Counted from the first letter of the stretch, positions 54,711-63,802 are shown. The stretch: 64,000 nt of DNA from Streptomyces sp. NBC_00683 (GCF_036226745.1 NZ_CP109013.1:4154001-4218000); one strand, 5' to 3'. A program made the numbers and translations. Notes: generated by a model from the letters alone, not told the origin.

Positions 54711-55568
54711 GTGCCGGCCAGTACAGCGCCTCAAGTCCCGCCCCAGAACGTCCAGACGGACGACATCCAGACCGAGACGCCCGATCCCTCCACGCCCACC
54801 AGAACCCGGGGCGCGGACACCAGGGCGCTCACCCAGGTGCTGTTCGGCCGGCTCAAGGGCCTCGAACCGGGCACCTCGGAACACCGCAGGGTGCGCGCCG
54901 CCCTGATCGAGGCGAACCTGCCCCTCGTGCGGTACGCCGCGGCCCGCTTCCGCAGCCGCAACGAGCCGATGGAGGACGTCGTCCAGGTCGGCACGATCGG
55001 CCTCATCAACGCCATCGACCGATTCGACCCGGAACGCGGCGTCCAGTTCCCGACGTTCGCCATGCCCACCGTGGTCGGGGAGATCAAGCGCTACTTCCGC
55101 GACAACGTCCGGACCGTCCACGTCCCGCGGCGGCTGCACGAGCTCTGGGTCCAGGTCACCGGCGCCACCGAGGATCTGACGACCGCTCACGGCCGCTCAC
55201 CCACGACCGGTGAGATCGCCGAGCGGCTGAAGATCTCCGAGGACGAGGTGCTCGCCTGCATCGAGGCGGGCCGCTCCTACCACGCGACCTCCCTGGAGGC
55301 CGCCCAGGAGGGCGACGGCCTGCCGGGGCTCCTGGACCGGCTCGGCTACGAGGACCCGGCACTCGCCGGGGTCGAACACCGTGATCTGGTACGGCACCTG
55401 CTCGTCCAGCTGCCGGAGCGCGAGCAGCGGATCCTGCTCCTGCGCTACTACAACAATCTGACCCAGTCCCAGATCAGCGCCGAACTCGGTGTCTCCCAGA
55501 TGCATGTGTCAAGGCTCCTGGCCAGAAGTTTTGCCCGTCTGAGATCCGCAAACAGGATCGAGGCGTAA
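54711..55568 (+). CDS. sigF: RNA polymerase sigma factor, SigB/SigF family
   Basis: 285 residues from the GTG at 54711. A Pro/Thr-rich start of about 30 residues, sigma region 2 (about 60-135: [40 protein letters not shown]), region 3 (about 140-195) and region 4 (about 230-280: [34 protein letters not shown]). The position ahead of a second such factor fits Streptomyces sigF, needed for spore maturation; the assignment rests on this order (from memory). No anti-sigma gene is adjacent. Confidence 0.85.
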   Translation: MPASTAPQVPPQNVQTDDIQTETPDPSTPTRTRGADTRALTQVLFGRLKGLEPGTSEHRRVRAALIEANLPLVRYAAARFRSRNEPMEDVVQVGTIGLINAIDRFDPERGVQFPTFAMPTVVGEIKRYFRDNVRTVHVPRRLHELWVQVTGATEDLTTAHGRSPTTGEIAERLKISEDEVLACIEAGRSYHATSLEAAQEGDGLPGLLDRLGYEDPALAGVEHRDLVRHLLVQLPEREQRILLLRYYNNLTQSQISAELGVSQMHVSRLLARSFARLRSANRIEA

Positions 55569-55657
55569 CCGGAACGGGTAGATCGCACGGAGACCGGTTC
55601 CGGCGGCACAAAAGCCGTACACCCCCTGTTTCCAGGGCAGTTCTGGCGCTGACTTGT

Positions 55658-55692
55658 CGACATGTCACTACAGCGTGTTGCCGACATGTGAC
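55658..55692. repeat. direct repeats upstream of sigN
   Basis: CGACATGTCAC (55658-55668) and CGACATGTGAC (55682-55692) lie 24 bp apart, each with a near-palindromic core, about 110-145 bp before the sigN start. Confidence 0.5.
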
Positions 55693-55802
55693 ATTCTGCT
55701 GGAACCGCGTTTGCCGCAGCCCTACCTCCGGTATTCAGGTGGAGGCTGCGTTCCTCCGATGGTCGTGGCCACCGCGACCGTCCGCGACCTCAAGGGGGTG
55801 GC

Positions 55803-56669
55803 ATGTCCGCAGAACAGGGCAGCTCGAAGGTGCTCACGCTCACGAAGAGCGCACCAGCACCTGCCGTGCTCACCAGCTCATCGGAAGCCATCGACACCCG
55901 CACTCTGTCCCGCTCCCTGTTCCTGCGGCTCGCCGCGCTGGGTCCCGCATCGGGTCCCGACGGAACGGACAGTCCGGAGCGGACCTATGTGCGGGACACA
56001 CTCATCGAGCTCAACCTCCCGCTCGTGCGGTACGCGGCGGCGCGGTTCCGGAGCCGTAACGAACCCATGGAGGACATCGTCCAGGTCGGCACGATCGGCC
56101 TGATCAAGGCGATCGACCGGTTCGACTGCGAGCGGGGGGTGGAGTTCCCCACGTTCGCGATGCCGACCGTGGTGGGCGAGATCAAGCGCTTCTTCCGCGA
56201 CACCTCGTGGTCGGTGCGGGTGCCGCGCCGGCTGCAGGAACTGCGGCTCGCCCTCACCAAGACCAGCGACGAGCTCGCCCAGAAGCTCGACCGCTCGCCG
56301 ACCGTGCCCGAGCTCGCCAAGGCGCTCGGGGTCTCCGAGGAGGACGTGGTCGACGGCCTGGCCGTCGGCAACGCCTACACGGCCTCCTCGCTGGACTCCC
56401 CGTCCCCCGAGGACGACGGCGGCGAGGGCTCGCTGGCGGACCGCCTGGGCTACGAGGACGCGGCGCTGGAAGGCGTCGAGTACCGCGAGTCCCTGAAGCC
56501 GTTGCTGGCCAAACTCGCCCCGCGCGAGCGGCAGATCATCATGCTGCGCTTCTTCGCCAACATGACCCAGTCGCAGATCGGTGAGGAGGTCGGCATCTCG
56601 CAGATGCATGTCTCACGGCTGCTGACCCGGACGCTCACCCAGCTCAGGGAGGGGCTCATCGCGGACTGA
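55803..56669 (+). CDS. sigN: RNA polymerase sigma factor, SigB/SigF family
   Basis: 288 residues from the ATG at 55803. Region 2 at about 65-140 with [40 protein letters not shown]; region 3 with KLDRSPTVPELAKALGVSEE; region 4 with LAPRERQIIMLRFFANMTQS and [15 protein letters not shown]. It is closely related to the factor 234 bp upstream, indicating an old tandem duplication. Placement fits Streptomyces sigN, involved in aerial growth. An acidic insert SPSPEDDGGEGS sits between regions 3 and 4. Confidence 0.85.
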   Translation: MSAEQGSSKVLTLTKSAPAPAVLTSSSEAIDTRTLSRSLFLRLAALGPASGPDGTDSPERTYVRDTLIELNLPLVRYAAARFRSRNEPMEDIVQVGTIGLIKAIDRFDCERGVEFPTFAMPTVVGEIKRFFRDTSWSVRVPRRLQELRLALTKTSDELAQKLDRSPTVPELAKALGVSEEDVVDGLAVGNAYTASSLDSPSPEDDGGEGSLADRLGYEDAALEGVEYRESLKPLLAKLAPRERQIIMLRFFANMTQSQIGEEVGISQMHVSRLLTRTLTQLREGLIAD

Positions 56670-56864
56670 CCCTTGCGGGTCGGTGATTGACGGCGCATCA
56701 GCCGGTCCGGCGTGCGACACGACGCCGGACACGCGGCTCGACCGGCCGCCGGGGCACCTTGTTCACCGCCTCGGCGGCCGCGGTGTGCCCTGCGCCGTCG
56801 TGCCGGCCGGGCATGCGTCCGGCAAGGGCGCAGCGGGCGCCGCACCGCGCGCGGACGCGGCACG

Positions 56865-56906
56865 ACGCCCCGGCCCTCCGGCGGGCATGCCGGAGGGCCG
56901 GGGCGT
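56865..56906. terminator. bidirectional terminator between sigN and the small membrane gene
   Basis: An 18-bp perfect stem acgccccggccctccggc and complement with a 6-nt loop. The 195 bp between the sigN stop and this hairpin hold nothing recognisable. Confidence 0.75.
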
Positions 56907-56967
56907 CACGCCGTGGGAAGTGACAGGGGCGTGACCTGAGCAGGGTCCCCGTCCGCGGGGACCGCGG

Positions 56968-57183
56968 TCAGCCGAGCGCGAGCCAGGCGACCGCGCCGAG
57001 GACGACGACGACCGCGACGACGATCGCGATCACCCCGGCCTTCGGCCCGGAAGACGTCGCGGCAGGCTGCTGCCTGCGCTGCGGCTCGCCCTCGTCGACG
57101 AAGGCGCGGAACATCTGCGTGCTGCCCGCCGGGTCGTGAGTGCCCTCGGGGCCCGGCTGCGGGGCGTGGGGGTTGTGTGCCAT
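56968..57183 (-). CDS. small C-tail-anchored membrane protein
   Basis: 71 residues from the ATG at 57183 (MAHNPHAPQPGPEGTHDPAG). A Pro/Gly/Gln-rich cytoplasmic part with MFRAFVDEGEPQRRQQ leads to a single C-terminal transmembrane helix (about 50-70: AGVIAIVVAVVVVLGAVAWL). Typical small Streptomyces membrane protein of unknown function; the open frame extends further upstream to 57390, but without sense. Confidence 0.75.
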   Translation of the reverse strand: MAHNPHAPQPGPEGTHDPAGSTQMFRAFVDEGEPQRRQQPAATSSGPKAGVIAIVVAVVVVLGAVAWLALG

Positions 57184-57480
57184 GGCCCAGGACACTAGCG
57201 AACTCAGGGGTGCCGCCCAACCCCCGGGTCCACAGCGGACGATGCCCGTCCAAGCCGTCCACGGCCTCTTCACCCGTCCACCGAAGCGCTCCGCACCGCC
57301 TCCACGGCCCCGTCCGGCCGCTTCCCGTGGAGATCCGGGCCGCTTCCCGTGAGGAGCGGCGCCGCTCGCGCCCTGTGCTGCGGAACACATCCGGCGCGGC
57401 TCACCTGCCCTGCGCTGCGGGCTTGACCGGGAGCCTACGGAGGCTTTTGCCTTCCTTTACTTCTGCAAGCCCCTTTTCGT

Positions 57481-57522
57481 TTGCCTGTAGCAACCAACAG
57501 CTTCTATCGTTGCCCTAAGCAA
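57481..57522. promoter_or_regulatory. twin MarR-type operators over the marR-MFS promoter
   Basis: TTGCCTGTAGCAA (57481-57493) and TTGCCCTAAGCAA (57510-57522) are two copies of the inverted repeat TTGC-N5-GCAA, 29 bp apart. TATCGT (57505-57510) is a candidate -10 with TTGCCT (57481-57486) as -35 at 18 bp, so the first site covers the -35 and the second the start point. Confidence 0.65.
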
Positions 57523-57526
57523 CAAG

Positions 57527-58066
57527 ATGACCCGGGAGAAATCTGGAGGACCGGTGGCCGCAAGGAGCCAGTACGAGGAACTGGCCCGCCAGCTCAGCGC
57601 CATCGGAGCCGTCAAAAGGGGCCTCGCCCGCATCCTGCCCGCAGAGTGCCCCGGTGGCTCGGCCGCCGTGCTGACCCTGCTGTCCCAGTACGGCGAGATG
57701 CGGATCACCAGGCTCACCGAACTTCTCGCCGTGAACATGTCGGTGACCAGCCGGCACGTCGCCCATGCCGTGGACAACGGCTGGATCGAACGGTTCCCGG
57801 ACCCTGCGGACAAGCGGTCCCGCATCGTGCGGCTGACCCCCGCGGGCCACGACCTGCTGGGCGAGCTGTCCCGGCGGACCACGGAAATGTTCGCCCGCAA
57901 CCTCCCCGACTGGTCCGACGAGGACGTCGGACAACTCAACACGTTGCTGTCCCGGCTGCGCGACAGCTTCTCCTGCCGCAGCCTCGTCGGCTGCGCCCCC
58001 GGGAAGCACAGCGGCGACTGCCGCACCGGGCACTCCGACGATTCGCACACCCGTACACCTGTGTAA
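57527..58066 (+). CDS. MarR-family transcriptional regulator
   Basis: 179 residues from the ATG at 57527; the GTG at 57554 with GGAGG 4 bp upstream would give 170 residues (VAARSQYEEL) and may be the true start. Winged helix at about 60-125 (GEMRITRLTELLAVNMSVTS, PDPADKRSRIVRLTPAG). The extended C-terminus carries three Cys (SFSCRSLVGC ... GDC), which could sense oxidants. Twin operators lie just upstream and the MFS gene starts 24 bp downstream, so it probably represses its own operon. Confidence 0.9.
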   Translation: MTREKSGGPVAARSQYEELARQLSAIGAVKRGLARILPAECPGGSAAVLTLLSQYGEMRITRLTELLAVNMSVTSRHVAHAVDNGWIERFPDPADKRSRIVRLTPAGHDLLGELSRRTTEMFARNLPDWSDEDVGQLNTLLSRLRDSFSCRSLVGCAPGKHSGDCRTGHSDDSHTRTPV

Positions 58067-58089
58067 CAGAAGCAAAGACAAGGAACTCC

Positions 58090-60576
58090 ATGGCTACGAC
58101 CACACCGACCGGTGTGCGGGGCGGCCACGCCAAGCACGGGGCATCGGACGCCCCCGACGGCACGCCGATGACACACCGCCAGATCATGGAAGCGCTCACC
58201 GGGCTGCTGCTCGGCATGTTCGTCGCGATCCTGTCGTCGACCGTCGTTTCCAACGCCCTGCCGGAAATCATCTCCGACCTCGGCGGCGGCCAGAGCGCCT
58301 ACACCTGGGTCGTCACGGCCTCGCTGCTGGCCATGACCGCCACCACCCCCTTGTGGGGCAAGCTCTCCGACCTGTTCAGCAAGAAGCTGCTGGTCCAGAT
58401 AGCACTGATCATCTACGTGCTCGGCTCGGTCGTGGCCGGTCTGTCGACCAGCAGCGGCATGCTCATCGCCTGCCGTGTCGTGCAGGGCATCGGGGTCGGC
58501 GGTCTCTCCGCCCTCGCCCAGATCGTGATGGCCGCGATGATCTCCCCGCGCGAGCGCGGGCGCTACAGCGGCTACCTCGGCGCGGTCTTCGCCGTCGCCA
58601 CCGTCGGCGGCCCGCTGCTCGGCGGCGTCATCACCGACACCAGCTGGATGGGCTGGCGCTGGTGCTTCTACGTGGGTGTGCCGTTCGCGGTCATCGCCCT
58701 GATCGTGCTGCAGAAGACCCTGAAGCTCCCGGTCGTCAAGCGCGAGGTCAAGGTCGACTGGTCGGGCGCGTTCTTCATCAGCGCCGCCGTCTCGCTGCTG
58801 CTGCTCTGGGTCACCTTCGCGGGCGACAAGTACGACTGGGTCTCGTGGCAGACCTATACGATGCTCGCCGGTGCGGTCCTGCTCACGCTGGTCTTCGTGC
58901 TCATCGAGTCCCGTGCCAGTGAGCCGATCATCCCGCTGCGCCTCTTCCGCAACCGGACCATCACCCTGGCCTCGATCGCCTCGCTGTTCGTCGGCATCGC
59001 GATGTTCGCGGGCACCGTCTTCTTCAGCCAGTACTTCCAGCTGGCGCGCGACAAGTCGCCGACCATGTCCGGCGTCATGACCATCCCGATGATCGCCGGG
59101 CTCTTCCTGTCGTCGACCGTCTCGGGCCAGATCATCACCAAGACGGGCCGCTGGAAGGCCTGGCTGGTCGCCGGTGGCTTCCTCGTCACCGCGGGCCTCG
59201 GGATGCTGGGCACCATCCGGTACGACACCGAGTACTGGCACATCGCCGTCTTCATGTTCGTGATGGGCCTCGGCATCGGCATGATGATGCAGAACCTGGT
59301 CCTCGCCACGCAGAACCAGGTCGCTCCCGCCGACCTCGGCGCGGCCAGCTCCGTCGTCACGTTCTTCCGTTCGCTCGGTGGCGCCATCGGCGTCTCCGCG
59401 CTGGGCGCCGTCATGGCCAACCGCGTCACCCACTACGTCAAGGACGGCCTGGCCGACCTCGGCCCCCAGGGCGCCGCATTCGGCCACGGCGGTACCGGCG
59501 GCGGGGGCATCCCCGACCTGGACAAGCTCCCCGCGCCGTTCCGCACCGTCATGGAGGTCGCCTACGGCCACGGCGTCGCCGACGTCTTCCTGTACGCCGC
59601 CCCGGCAGCGCTCGTCGCGTTCATCGTCACGATCTTCATCAAGGAGGTCGCGCTGAAGACGAACGCCGGCAACGACAAGGTCCCGGCAGGCGACGGGGCA
59701 CCCGCCACGGAGGCCGCCGAGGCCACCACGGGCACCACCGCGCTCGTCGCCGAAGCAACGGCCGGGGTCACCTCGGTCGAGGCACCGGACGCCCCGGTCG
59801 TGACCGCGCACGGAACGCCCGTACGCGGAGTGGTGCGCGGCGCCGAGGGCGCGCCTGTCGCCCGGGCGGCCGTCACGCTGATCTCGCTGGGCGGCCGGCA
59901 GCTGGGGCGCTCCGTCGCCCAGGCCGACGGCGGCTACGTACTGGACGCGCCGGGCTCCGGCAGCTACGTCCTCATCGCGTCCGCCGACGGCTTCCAGCCG
60001 CAGGCATCCACCGTGGTCGTCGGCGAGGAGCCGCTCGCGTACGACATCCTGCTCGCCGGAACGAGCGGTCTCGCCGGGACCGTACGGAACGCCGAGGGCG
60101 GCACCCCGGTCCCGGGCGCGATGGTCGTCGTGACCGATGTGCGCGGCGACGTGCTGGCCACCGGTACCTCGGGCGACGCGGGCGACTTCACCTTCGGCGA
60201 GCTGATCCCCGGCACGGTGACCGTGGCCGTGACGGCCGCCGGCTTCCGTCCGCTGGCCCTGCCGGTGGAGATCGGCGGCCAGGGAGTCACCCGGGTCGAC
60301 GCGGCACTGCGGTCCGGTGCGCTGGTCCAGGGTGTCGTACGGGCCGGCTCCGGCCGGGCCCCGCTGCCCGACGCCCGGGTCACCCTCATCGACGCGGCAG
60401 GCAACGTGGTCGCGGGTTCGACGACCGGGGAGGACGGGGCGTACGCCTTCACCGACCTGGACGCGGGCGAGTACTCGGTCATCGCGACGGGTTACCCGCC
60501 GGTGGCCACCGCACTGACCGTGACGGGTGGCGGAGTCGACGGCCACGACATCGAGCTCGCCCACCCGGGGCAGTAG
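58090..60576 (+). CDS. MFS (DHA2-type) transporter with three C-terminal carboxypeptidase-regulatory-like domains
   Basis: 828 residues from the ATG at 58090. Residues 35-545 form a 14-helix drug:H+ antiporter, with ISDLGGGQSAYTWVVTASLL, GKLSDLFSKK (motif A), RVVQGIGVGGLSALAQ and VATVGGPLLGGVIT (antiporter motif C). After an Ala/Thr linker, three repeats of about 83 residues follow (about 578-660, 661-744, 745-828), each with the pattern GxVRxxxGxPVxxAxVTL...G...AxxxGxYxx..PGxYxVxAxxxG of Ig-like CarboxypepD_reg domains. Such fusions are unusual; with 14 helices the domains would be cytoplasmic. Hairpin at 60661. Confidence 0.92.
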   Translation: MATTTPTGVRGGHAKHGASDAPDGTPMTHRQIMEALTGLLLGMFVAILSSTVVSNALPEIISDLGGGQSAYTWVVTASLLAMTATTPLWGKLSDLFSKKLLVQIALIIYVLGSVVAGLSTSSGMLIACRVVQGIGVGGLSALAQIVMAAMISPRERGRYSGYLGAVFAVATVGGPLLGGVITDTSWMGWRWCFYVGVPFAVIALIVLQKTLKLPVVKREVKVDWSGAFFISAAVSLLLLWVTFAGDKYDWVSWQTYTMLAGAVLLTLVFVLIESRASEPIIPLRLFRNRTITLASIASLFVGIAMFAGTVFFSQYFQLARDKSPTMSGVMTIPMIAGLFLSSTVSGQIITKTGRWKAWLVAGGFLVTAGLGMLGTIRYDTEYWHIAVFMFVMGLGIGMMMQNLVLATQNQVAPADLGAASSVVTFFRSLGGAIGVSALGAVMANRVTHYVKDGLADLGPQGAAFGHGGTGGGGIPDLDKLPAPFRTVMEVAYGHGVADVFLYAAPAALVAFIVTIFIKEVALKTNAGNDKVPAGDGAPATEAAEATTGTTALVAEATAGVTSVEAPDAPVVTAHGTPVRGVVRGAEGAPVARAAVTLISLGGRQLGRSVAQADGGYVLDAPGSGSYVLIASADGFQPQASTVVVGEEPLAYDILLAGTSGLAGTVRNAEGGTPVPGAMVVVTDVRGDVLATGTSGDAGDFTFGELIPGTVTVAVTAAGFRPLALPVEIGGQGVTRVDAALRSGALVQGVVRAGSGRAPLPDARVTLIDAAGNVVAGSTTGEDGAYAFTDLDAGEYSVIATGYPPVATALTVTGGGVDGHDIELAHPGQ

Positions 60577-60660
60577 ACACGGAAGATCCACAAAGACCTC
60601 TGGCGGAACAGCACTTCGAGCGGAGAGGCTGTGGCCGCCGGCGGAAAAGGGCCCCGTGGT

Positions 60661-60694
60661 GGGGACGGCAGGCAGGGGACGGCCTGCCGTCCCC
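60661..60694 (+). terminator. terminator after the MFS gene
   Basis: ggggacggcaggc/gcctgccgtcccc, a 13-bp stem with an 8-nt loop, 84 bp after the MFS stop; separates it from the YceI gene. Confidence 0.6.
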
Positions 60695-60756
60695 GCCCGG
60701 GGCCCGACTCATTGAGTCACTGAGCAACTGAGTGATGGAGCAAGGAGAGAGCACAG

Positions 60757-61572
60757 ATGGGACTTCGCGCACAGGTACGGACGCGGGACGGCTGGGCGGT
60801 CCAGCACGCGGTCATCACGGTGACCGACATGACGGGCGCCCAGGTGCTCCGGGCCGCGGCGGACGAGAACGGTTCCGTCCGTACCGACGACCGCCTGCAG
60901 GCCGGCGCGTACACGGTGATCGTCACAGCGGTCGGCTACGCGCCCGCCGCCTCCACCGCGCTCGTCACGGCCAGTGGCCGGGTCGAGGCCGGCACCGTGG
61001 TGCTCGCCCGGCAGGGCGGTGTGGAGCTGCCGCCGCCGGGCACCTGGTCGCTGGACCCGGTGCACTCCTCGGTGGCCGCGGTCGCGCAGCACCTGGGAAT
61101 CTCCAGCGTGCACGGCCGGTTCACCGAATTCGGCGGCCGGATCGAGATCGCGCAGGACGTCCAGCGCTCCCGGGTGGAGGCCTTCATCACTCCGGCCAGC
61201 ATCGACACGGGCAACGGCATGCGTGACAAGCACCTGCGCTCGCCCGACTTCCTGGACGTCGAGCGGTTCCCGGAGATCACCTACCGCTCGCGCGCCCTGA
61301 CCCCGGCAGGACCGGACCGCTGGACGGTCGACGGCGTGCTCACGATGCACGGCGTGGCCCGCGACGTCGACCTGGACCTCAGCTACCTCGGCACCGGCCC
61401 CGACCCGTGGGGCGGGGTACGGGCGGCCTTCCACGCAACGGCCGAACTGCGCCGCGAGGACTTCGCCATGAACTACAACCAGGTGGTGCAGGCGGGCATC
61501 TCCGCGATCGGTACGACGCTGCGGGTGGAGCTGGACATCCAGGCCGTGCAGGGGGATTCCGTCCCGGCATAG
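60757..61572 (+). CDS. YceI-family protein with N-terminal carboxypeptidase-regulatory-like domain
   Basis: 271 residues from the ATG at 60757, ribosome site AAGGAGAG. Residues 1-88 repeat the CarboxypepD_reg-like pattern of the upstream transporter (LRAQVRTRDGWAVQHAVITV, RLQAGAYTVIVTAVGYAP). Residues 93-268 are a YceI lipocalin-like barrel: GTWSLDPVHSSVAAVAQHLG, SVHGRFTEFGGRIEI, FLDVERFPEITYRS and RREDFAMNYNQVV. YceI proteins bind polyisoprenoid or quinone-like lipids. There is no signal peptide, so this one appears cytoplasmic, unlike E. coli YceI. Confidence 0.92.
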   Translation: MGLRAQVRTRDGWAVQHAVITVTDMTGAQVLRAAADENGSVRTDDRLQAGAYTVIVTAVGYAPAASTALVTASGRVEAGTVVLARQGGVELPPPGTWSLDPVHSSVAAVAQHLGISSVHGRFTEFGGRIEIAQDVQRSRVEAFITPASIDTGNGMRDKHLRSPDFLDVERFPEITYRSRALTPAGPDRWTVDGVLTMHGVARDVDLDLSYLGTGPDPWGGVRAAFHATAELRREDFAMNYNQVVQAGISAIGTTLRVELDIQAVQGDSVPA

Positions 61573-61582
61573 GGTTGGCGGC

Positions 61583-62053
61583 ATGGCACCGAACATCGCG
61601 ACCAACACCACCGTGGAGCTCGCCGGGCTGCTGGACTTCGTACGGCCGCGGCACCGGGCGATCCTGCTGACCACCCGGGCCGACGGCCGCCCCCAGGGTT
61701 CCCCGCTGACCTGTGGCGTCGACGACGCGGGGCGGATCGTCGTCTCGACCTACCCCGAACGGGCCAAGACCCGCAACGCCAAGCGGGACGAGCGCGTCAG
61801 CGTGATCGTCCTGTCGGACGAGTGGAACGGCCCTTGGGTGCAGATCGACGGCTCGGCCGAGGTGATCGACTCACCGGAGTCGGTCGAGCCGCTCGTCGAG
61901 TACTTCCGGAACATCTCCGGTGAGCACCCGGACTGGGACGAGTACCGGGCGGCGATGGTGAAGCAGGGCAAGTCCATCATCCGCATCACGCCGGAGCGCT
62001 GGAGCCCGGTCGCCACCGGCGGCTTCCCCGCCCATCTGGCCACCGGCAGTTGA
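61583..62053 (+). CDS. PPOX-class F420-dependent oxidoreductase
   Basis: 156 residues from the ATG at 61583. Split-barrel fold: LAGLLDFVRPRHRAILLTTR, ADGRPQGSPLTCGVDDAGR, TRNAKRDERVSVIVLSDEWN and PWVQIDGSAEV, with a C-terminal RITPERWSPV, matching F420-dependent PPOX proteins of actinobacteria. The lysine in AKTRNAKRDERV and the RPQGSP loop are the usual cofactor contacts. 10 bp after the YceI stop, so probably in the same transcript. Confidence 0.88.
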   Translation: MAPNIATNTTVELAGLLDFVRPRHRAILLTTRADGRPQGSPLTCGVDDAGRIVVSTYPERAKTRNAKRDERVSVIVLSDEWNGPWVQIDGSAEVIDSPESVEPLVEYFRNISGEHPDWDEYRAAMVKQGKSIIRITPERWSPVATGGFPAHLATGS

Positions 62054-62061
62054 CGGGTCCC

Positions 62062-63021
62062 GTGACGCCGGCCCGCCGTCCGCCCCGCCCCGATCTGCTC
62101 GCACGGGCCGAGCTCCTGGCCGCGCCCGCCCTCGACACGTCCGTGGTCGGGGAGCTGGAGCGGATCACCGGACGCCCGGCGGGACGCGCGTCAGGCACCG
62201 TGCCCGAGGGACCGTTCCTGTACGTGGGTGACACGCTGCCCCGAGCCCTGCGCAGCGGACAGCTGTTGTGGTTCCACAGCGTCAACGCGGGTACGGACGC
62301 GCTGCTCGCCGCCGGACCCTGGCCCGAAGGGGCGCTGCTGACCCGGACCGTGGGCCGGATGGGCGAGCGGATCGCCCAGTACGTGCTGGCCTGGGTGCTC
62401 GCCGAGTGCCAGTCCGTCCCGGAGCACACGGCACAGCACGCCGCGGCCCGGTGGCGCCGCATCCCGTCCGAACTCGCCGCCGGGCAGACCGTCGTCGTCC
62501 ACGGCACCGGACACATCGGCTCCGCGGTCGCCGGGCTGCTGAGGGCGTGTTCGCTGCGCACGGTGGGCGTCTCCCGCACGCCGCACGGCGTACCGCCGGG
62601 CTTCGACCGGGTGGTCGCGGCCGGCGGGGACGAGGAGCGGGCGGCGCTGGCCGAAGCCCGGTGGGTGGTGTCCACGCTCCCGCTGACCGCGGCCACGGAG
62701 CGGTTCTTCGGCGGCGCACGGTTCACCGCGATGAGGGGCGCCTCCTTCGTCAACGTCGGCCGGGGCGCGTGCGTGGACATGGCGGCACTGGAGGCCGCCC
62801 TGCGCGCCGGTACGGTGCGACGGGCCGTCCTCGACGTGCTGCCCGACGAGCCCGCGGGCCCCGACGACACCGTCTGGCAGCTGCCGCGCACGGTGATCAC
62901 CTCGCACTCCGCGGGCATCACGGCCGACGAGGACGTCGTCACGGACTTCGCGGCCTGCTGGCAGGCGGTGGCCGAGGGGCGCCGTCCCGCACTCGCCGTG
63001 GACACGGGGCGCGGGTACTGA
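62062..63021 (+). CDS. D-2-hydroxyacid dehydrogenase family protein
   Basis: 319 residues from the GTG at 62062; a TTG at 62050 overlapping the PPOX stop is an alternative. NAD-binding loop VVHGTGHIGSAVAGLLRA at about 145-160, catalytic Arg in FVNVGRGACVDM, Glu in DVLPDEPAGPDD and His in TSHSAG near 290: the D-2-hydroxyacid dehydrogenase triad. The N-terminal substrate part is short, and FHSVNAGTDALL is typical of GhrA/hydroxypyruvate reductase-like forms. It ends 10 bp before the convergent tetR gene. Confidence 0.9.
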   Translation: MTPARRPPRPDLLARAELLAAPALDTSVVGELERITGRPAGRASGTVPEGPFLYVGDTLPRALRSGQLLWFHSVNAGTDALLAAGPWPEGALLTRTVGRMGERIAQYVLAWVLAECQSVPEHTAQHAAARWRRIPSELAAGQTVVVHGTGHIGSAVAGLLRACSLRTVGVSRTPHGVPPGFDRVVAAGGDEERAALAEARWVVSTLPLTAATERFFGGARFTAMRGASFVNVGRGACVDMAALEAALRAGTVRRAVLDVLPDEPAGPDDTVWQLPRTVITSHSAGITADEDVVTDFAACWQAVAEGRRPALAVDTGRGY

Positions 63022-63031
63022 CGCCGCGGGG

Positions 63032-63802
63032 CTACTGGTGGACCGCCCGCTCGCACATCGCTTCGATGCCCGCGATCAGAAGGTCCAGCGCGAACACGAA
63101 GTCCCGCTCGCGCATCTCCTCGACGGTGTCCCCGCCGCGCGCGGCCATGATGGCTTCCGAGGTCTGCACGATGTGCCGGTGGTCCGGATGGGAGCGGATC
63201 GTGCTCATGGCCTGCCGGAAGTACGCGTCCTGACTCAGCCCGGCCTGTGCCGAACGCTGCAGGAAATGGCCCTCGATGGTGCCGAACCCGTAGACGAACT
63301 GGAAGACGGCGGACATCGCACCCGACTGGTGTTCCAGGGGCAGTCCGGTGGCCCGGATGACGTCCTGGACCGCGTACGAGAACAGCATCGAGTGCGGGCC
63401 GATGTTCAGGAAGTTCCCGGCGAGTGCCGAGGCCCACGGGTGCCGGACCAGCATCTGCCGGTAGCTGGTGGCCAGTTCGCGCAGCCGCTCGCGCCAGCCC
63501 GTGTCCTCCTGGGGCGGCGCGATCTCCCCGAAGACGGTGTCCAGGGCCAGTTCCAGCAGGTCGTCCTTGGTGTCGACGTACCAGTAGAGGGACATCGCCG
63601 TGACGTCGAGATCGGCGGCGAGGCGGCGCATGGAGAACTTGGCGAGGCCCTCGGAGTCCAGCAGCCGTACGCTCGCCGCGGTGATCCTGTCCCGGTCGAG
63701 GCCGGCCGGCTGATCCGTCCTGCGGCCGCGCGAAGGGGTTCGCCGGTCCAGCCACACACTGATCCGTGCAGGGTTGTTCGCACCGTCCGCCGCGGACCCC
63801 AT
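63032..63802 (-). CDS. TetR-family transcriptional regulator
   Basis: 256 residues from the ATG at 63802, ribosome site GAGGAGAG. After a 35-residue basic lead, the TetR HTH is at about 38-85 (LDRDRITAASVRLLDSEGLA, FSMRRLAADLDVTAMSLYWY). The C-terminal TetR_C part (about 100-256) has WRERLRELATSYRQMLVRHP and a YGFGTIEGHFLQRSAQ helix as in tetracycline-repressor C domains. The gene beyond it at the edge may be its target transporter. Confidence 0.92.
   Translation of the reverse strand: MGSAADGANNPARISVWLDRRTPSRGRRTDQPAGLDRDRITAASVRLLDSEGLAKFSMRRLAADLDVTAMSLYWYVDTKDDLLELALDTVFGEIAPPQEDTGWRERLRELATSYRQMLVRHPWASALAGNFLNIGPHSMLFSYAVQDVIRATGLPLEHQSGAMSAVFQFVYGFGTIEGHFLQRSAQAGLSQDAYFRQAMSTIRSHPDHRHIVQTSEAIMAARGGDTVEEMRERDFVFALDLLIAGIEAMCERAVHQ

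Noticed and set aside
57457-60591. 1044-residue minus-strand open frame opposite marR and the MFS gene
   Set aside because: Shadow frame; the plus strand encodes complete MarR and MFS proteins with ribosome sites.
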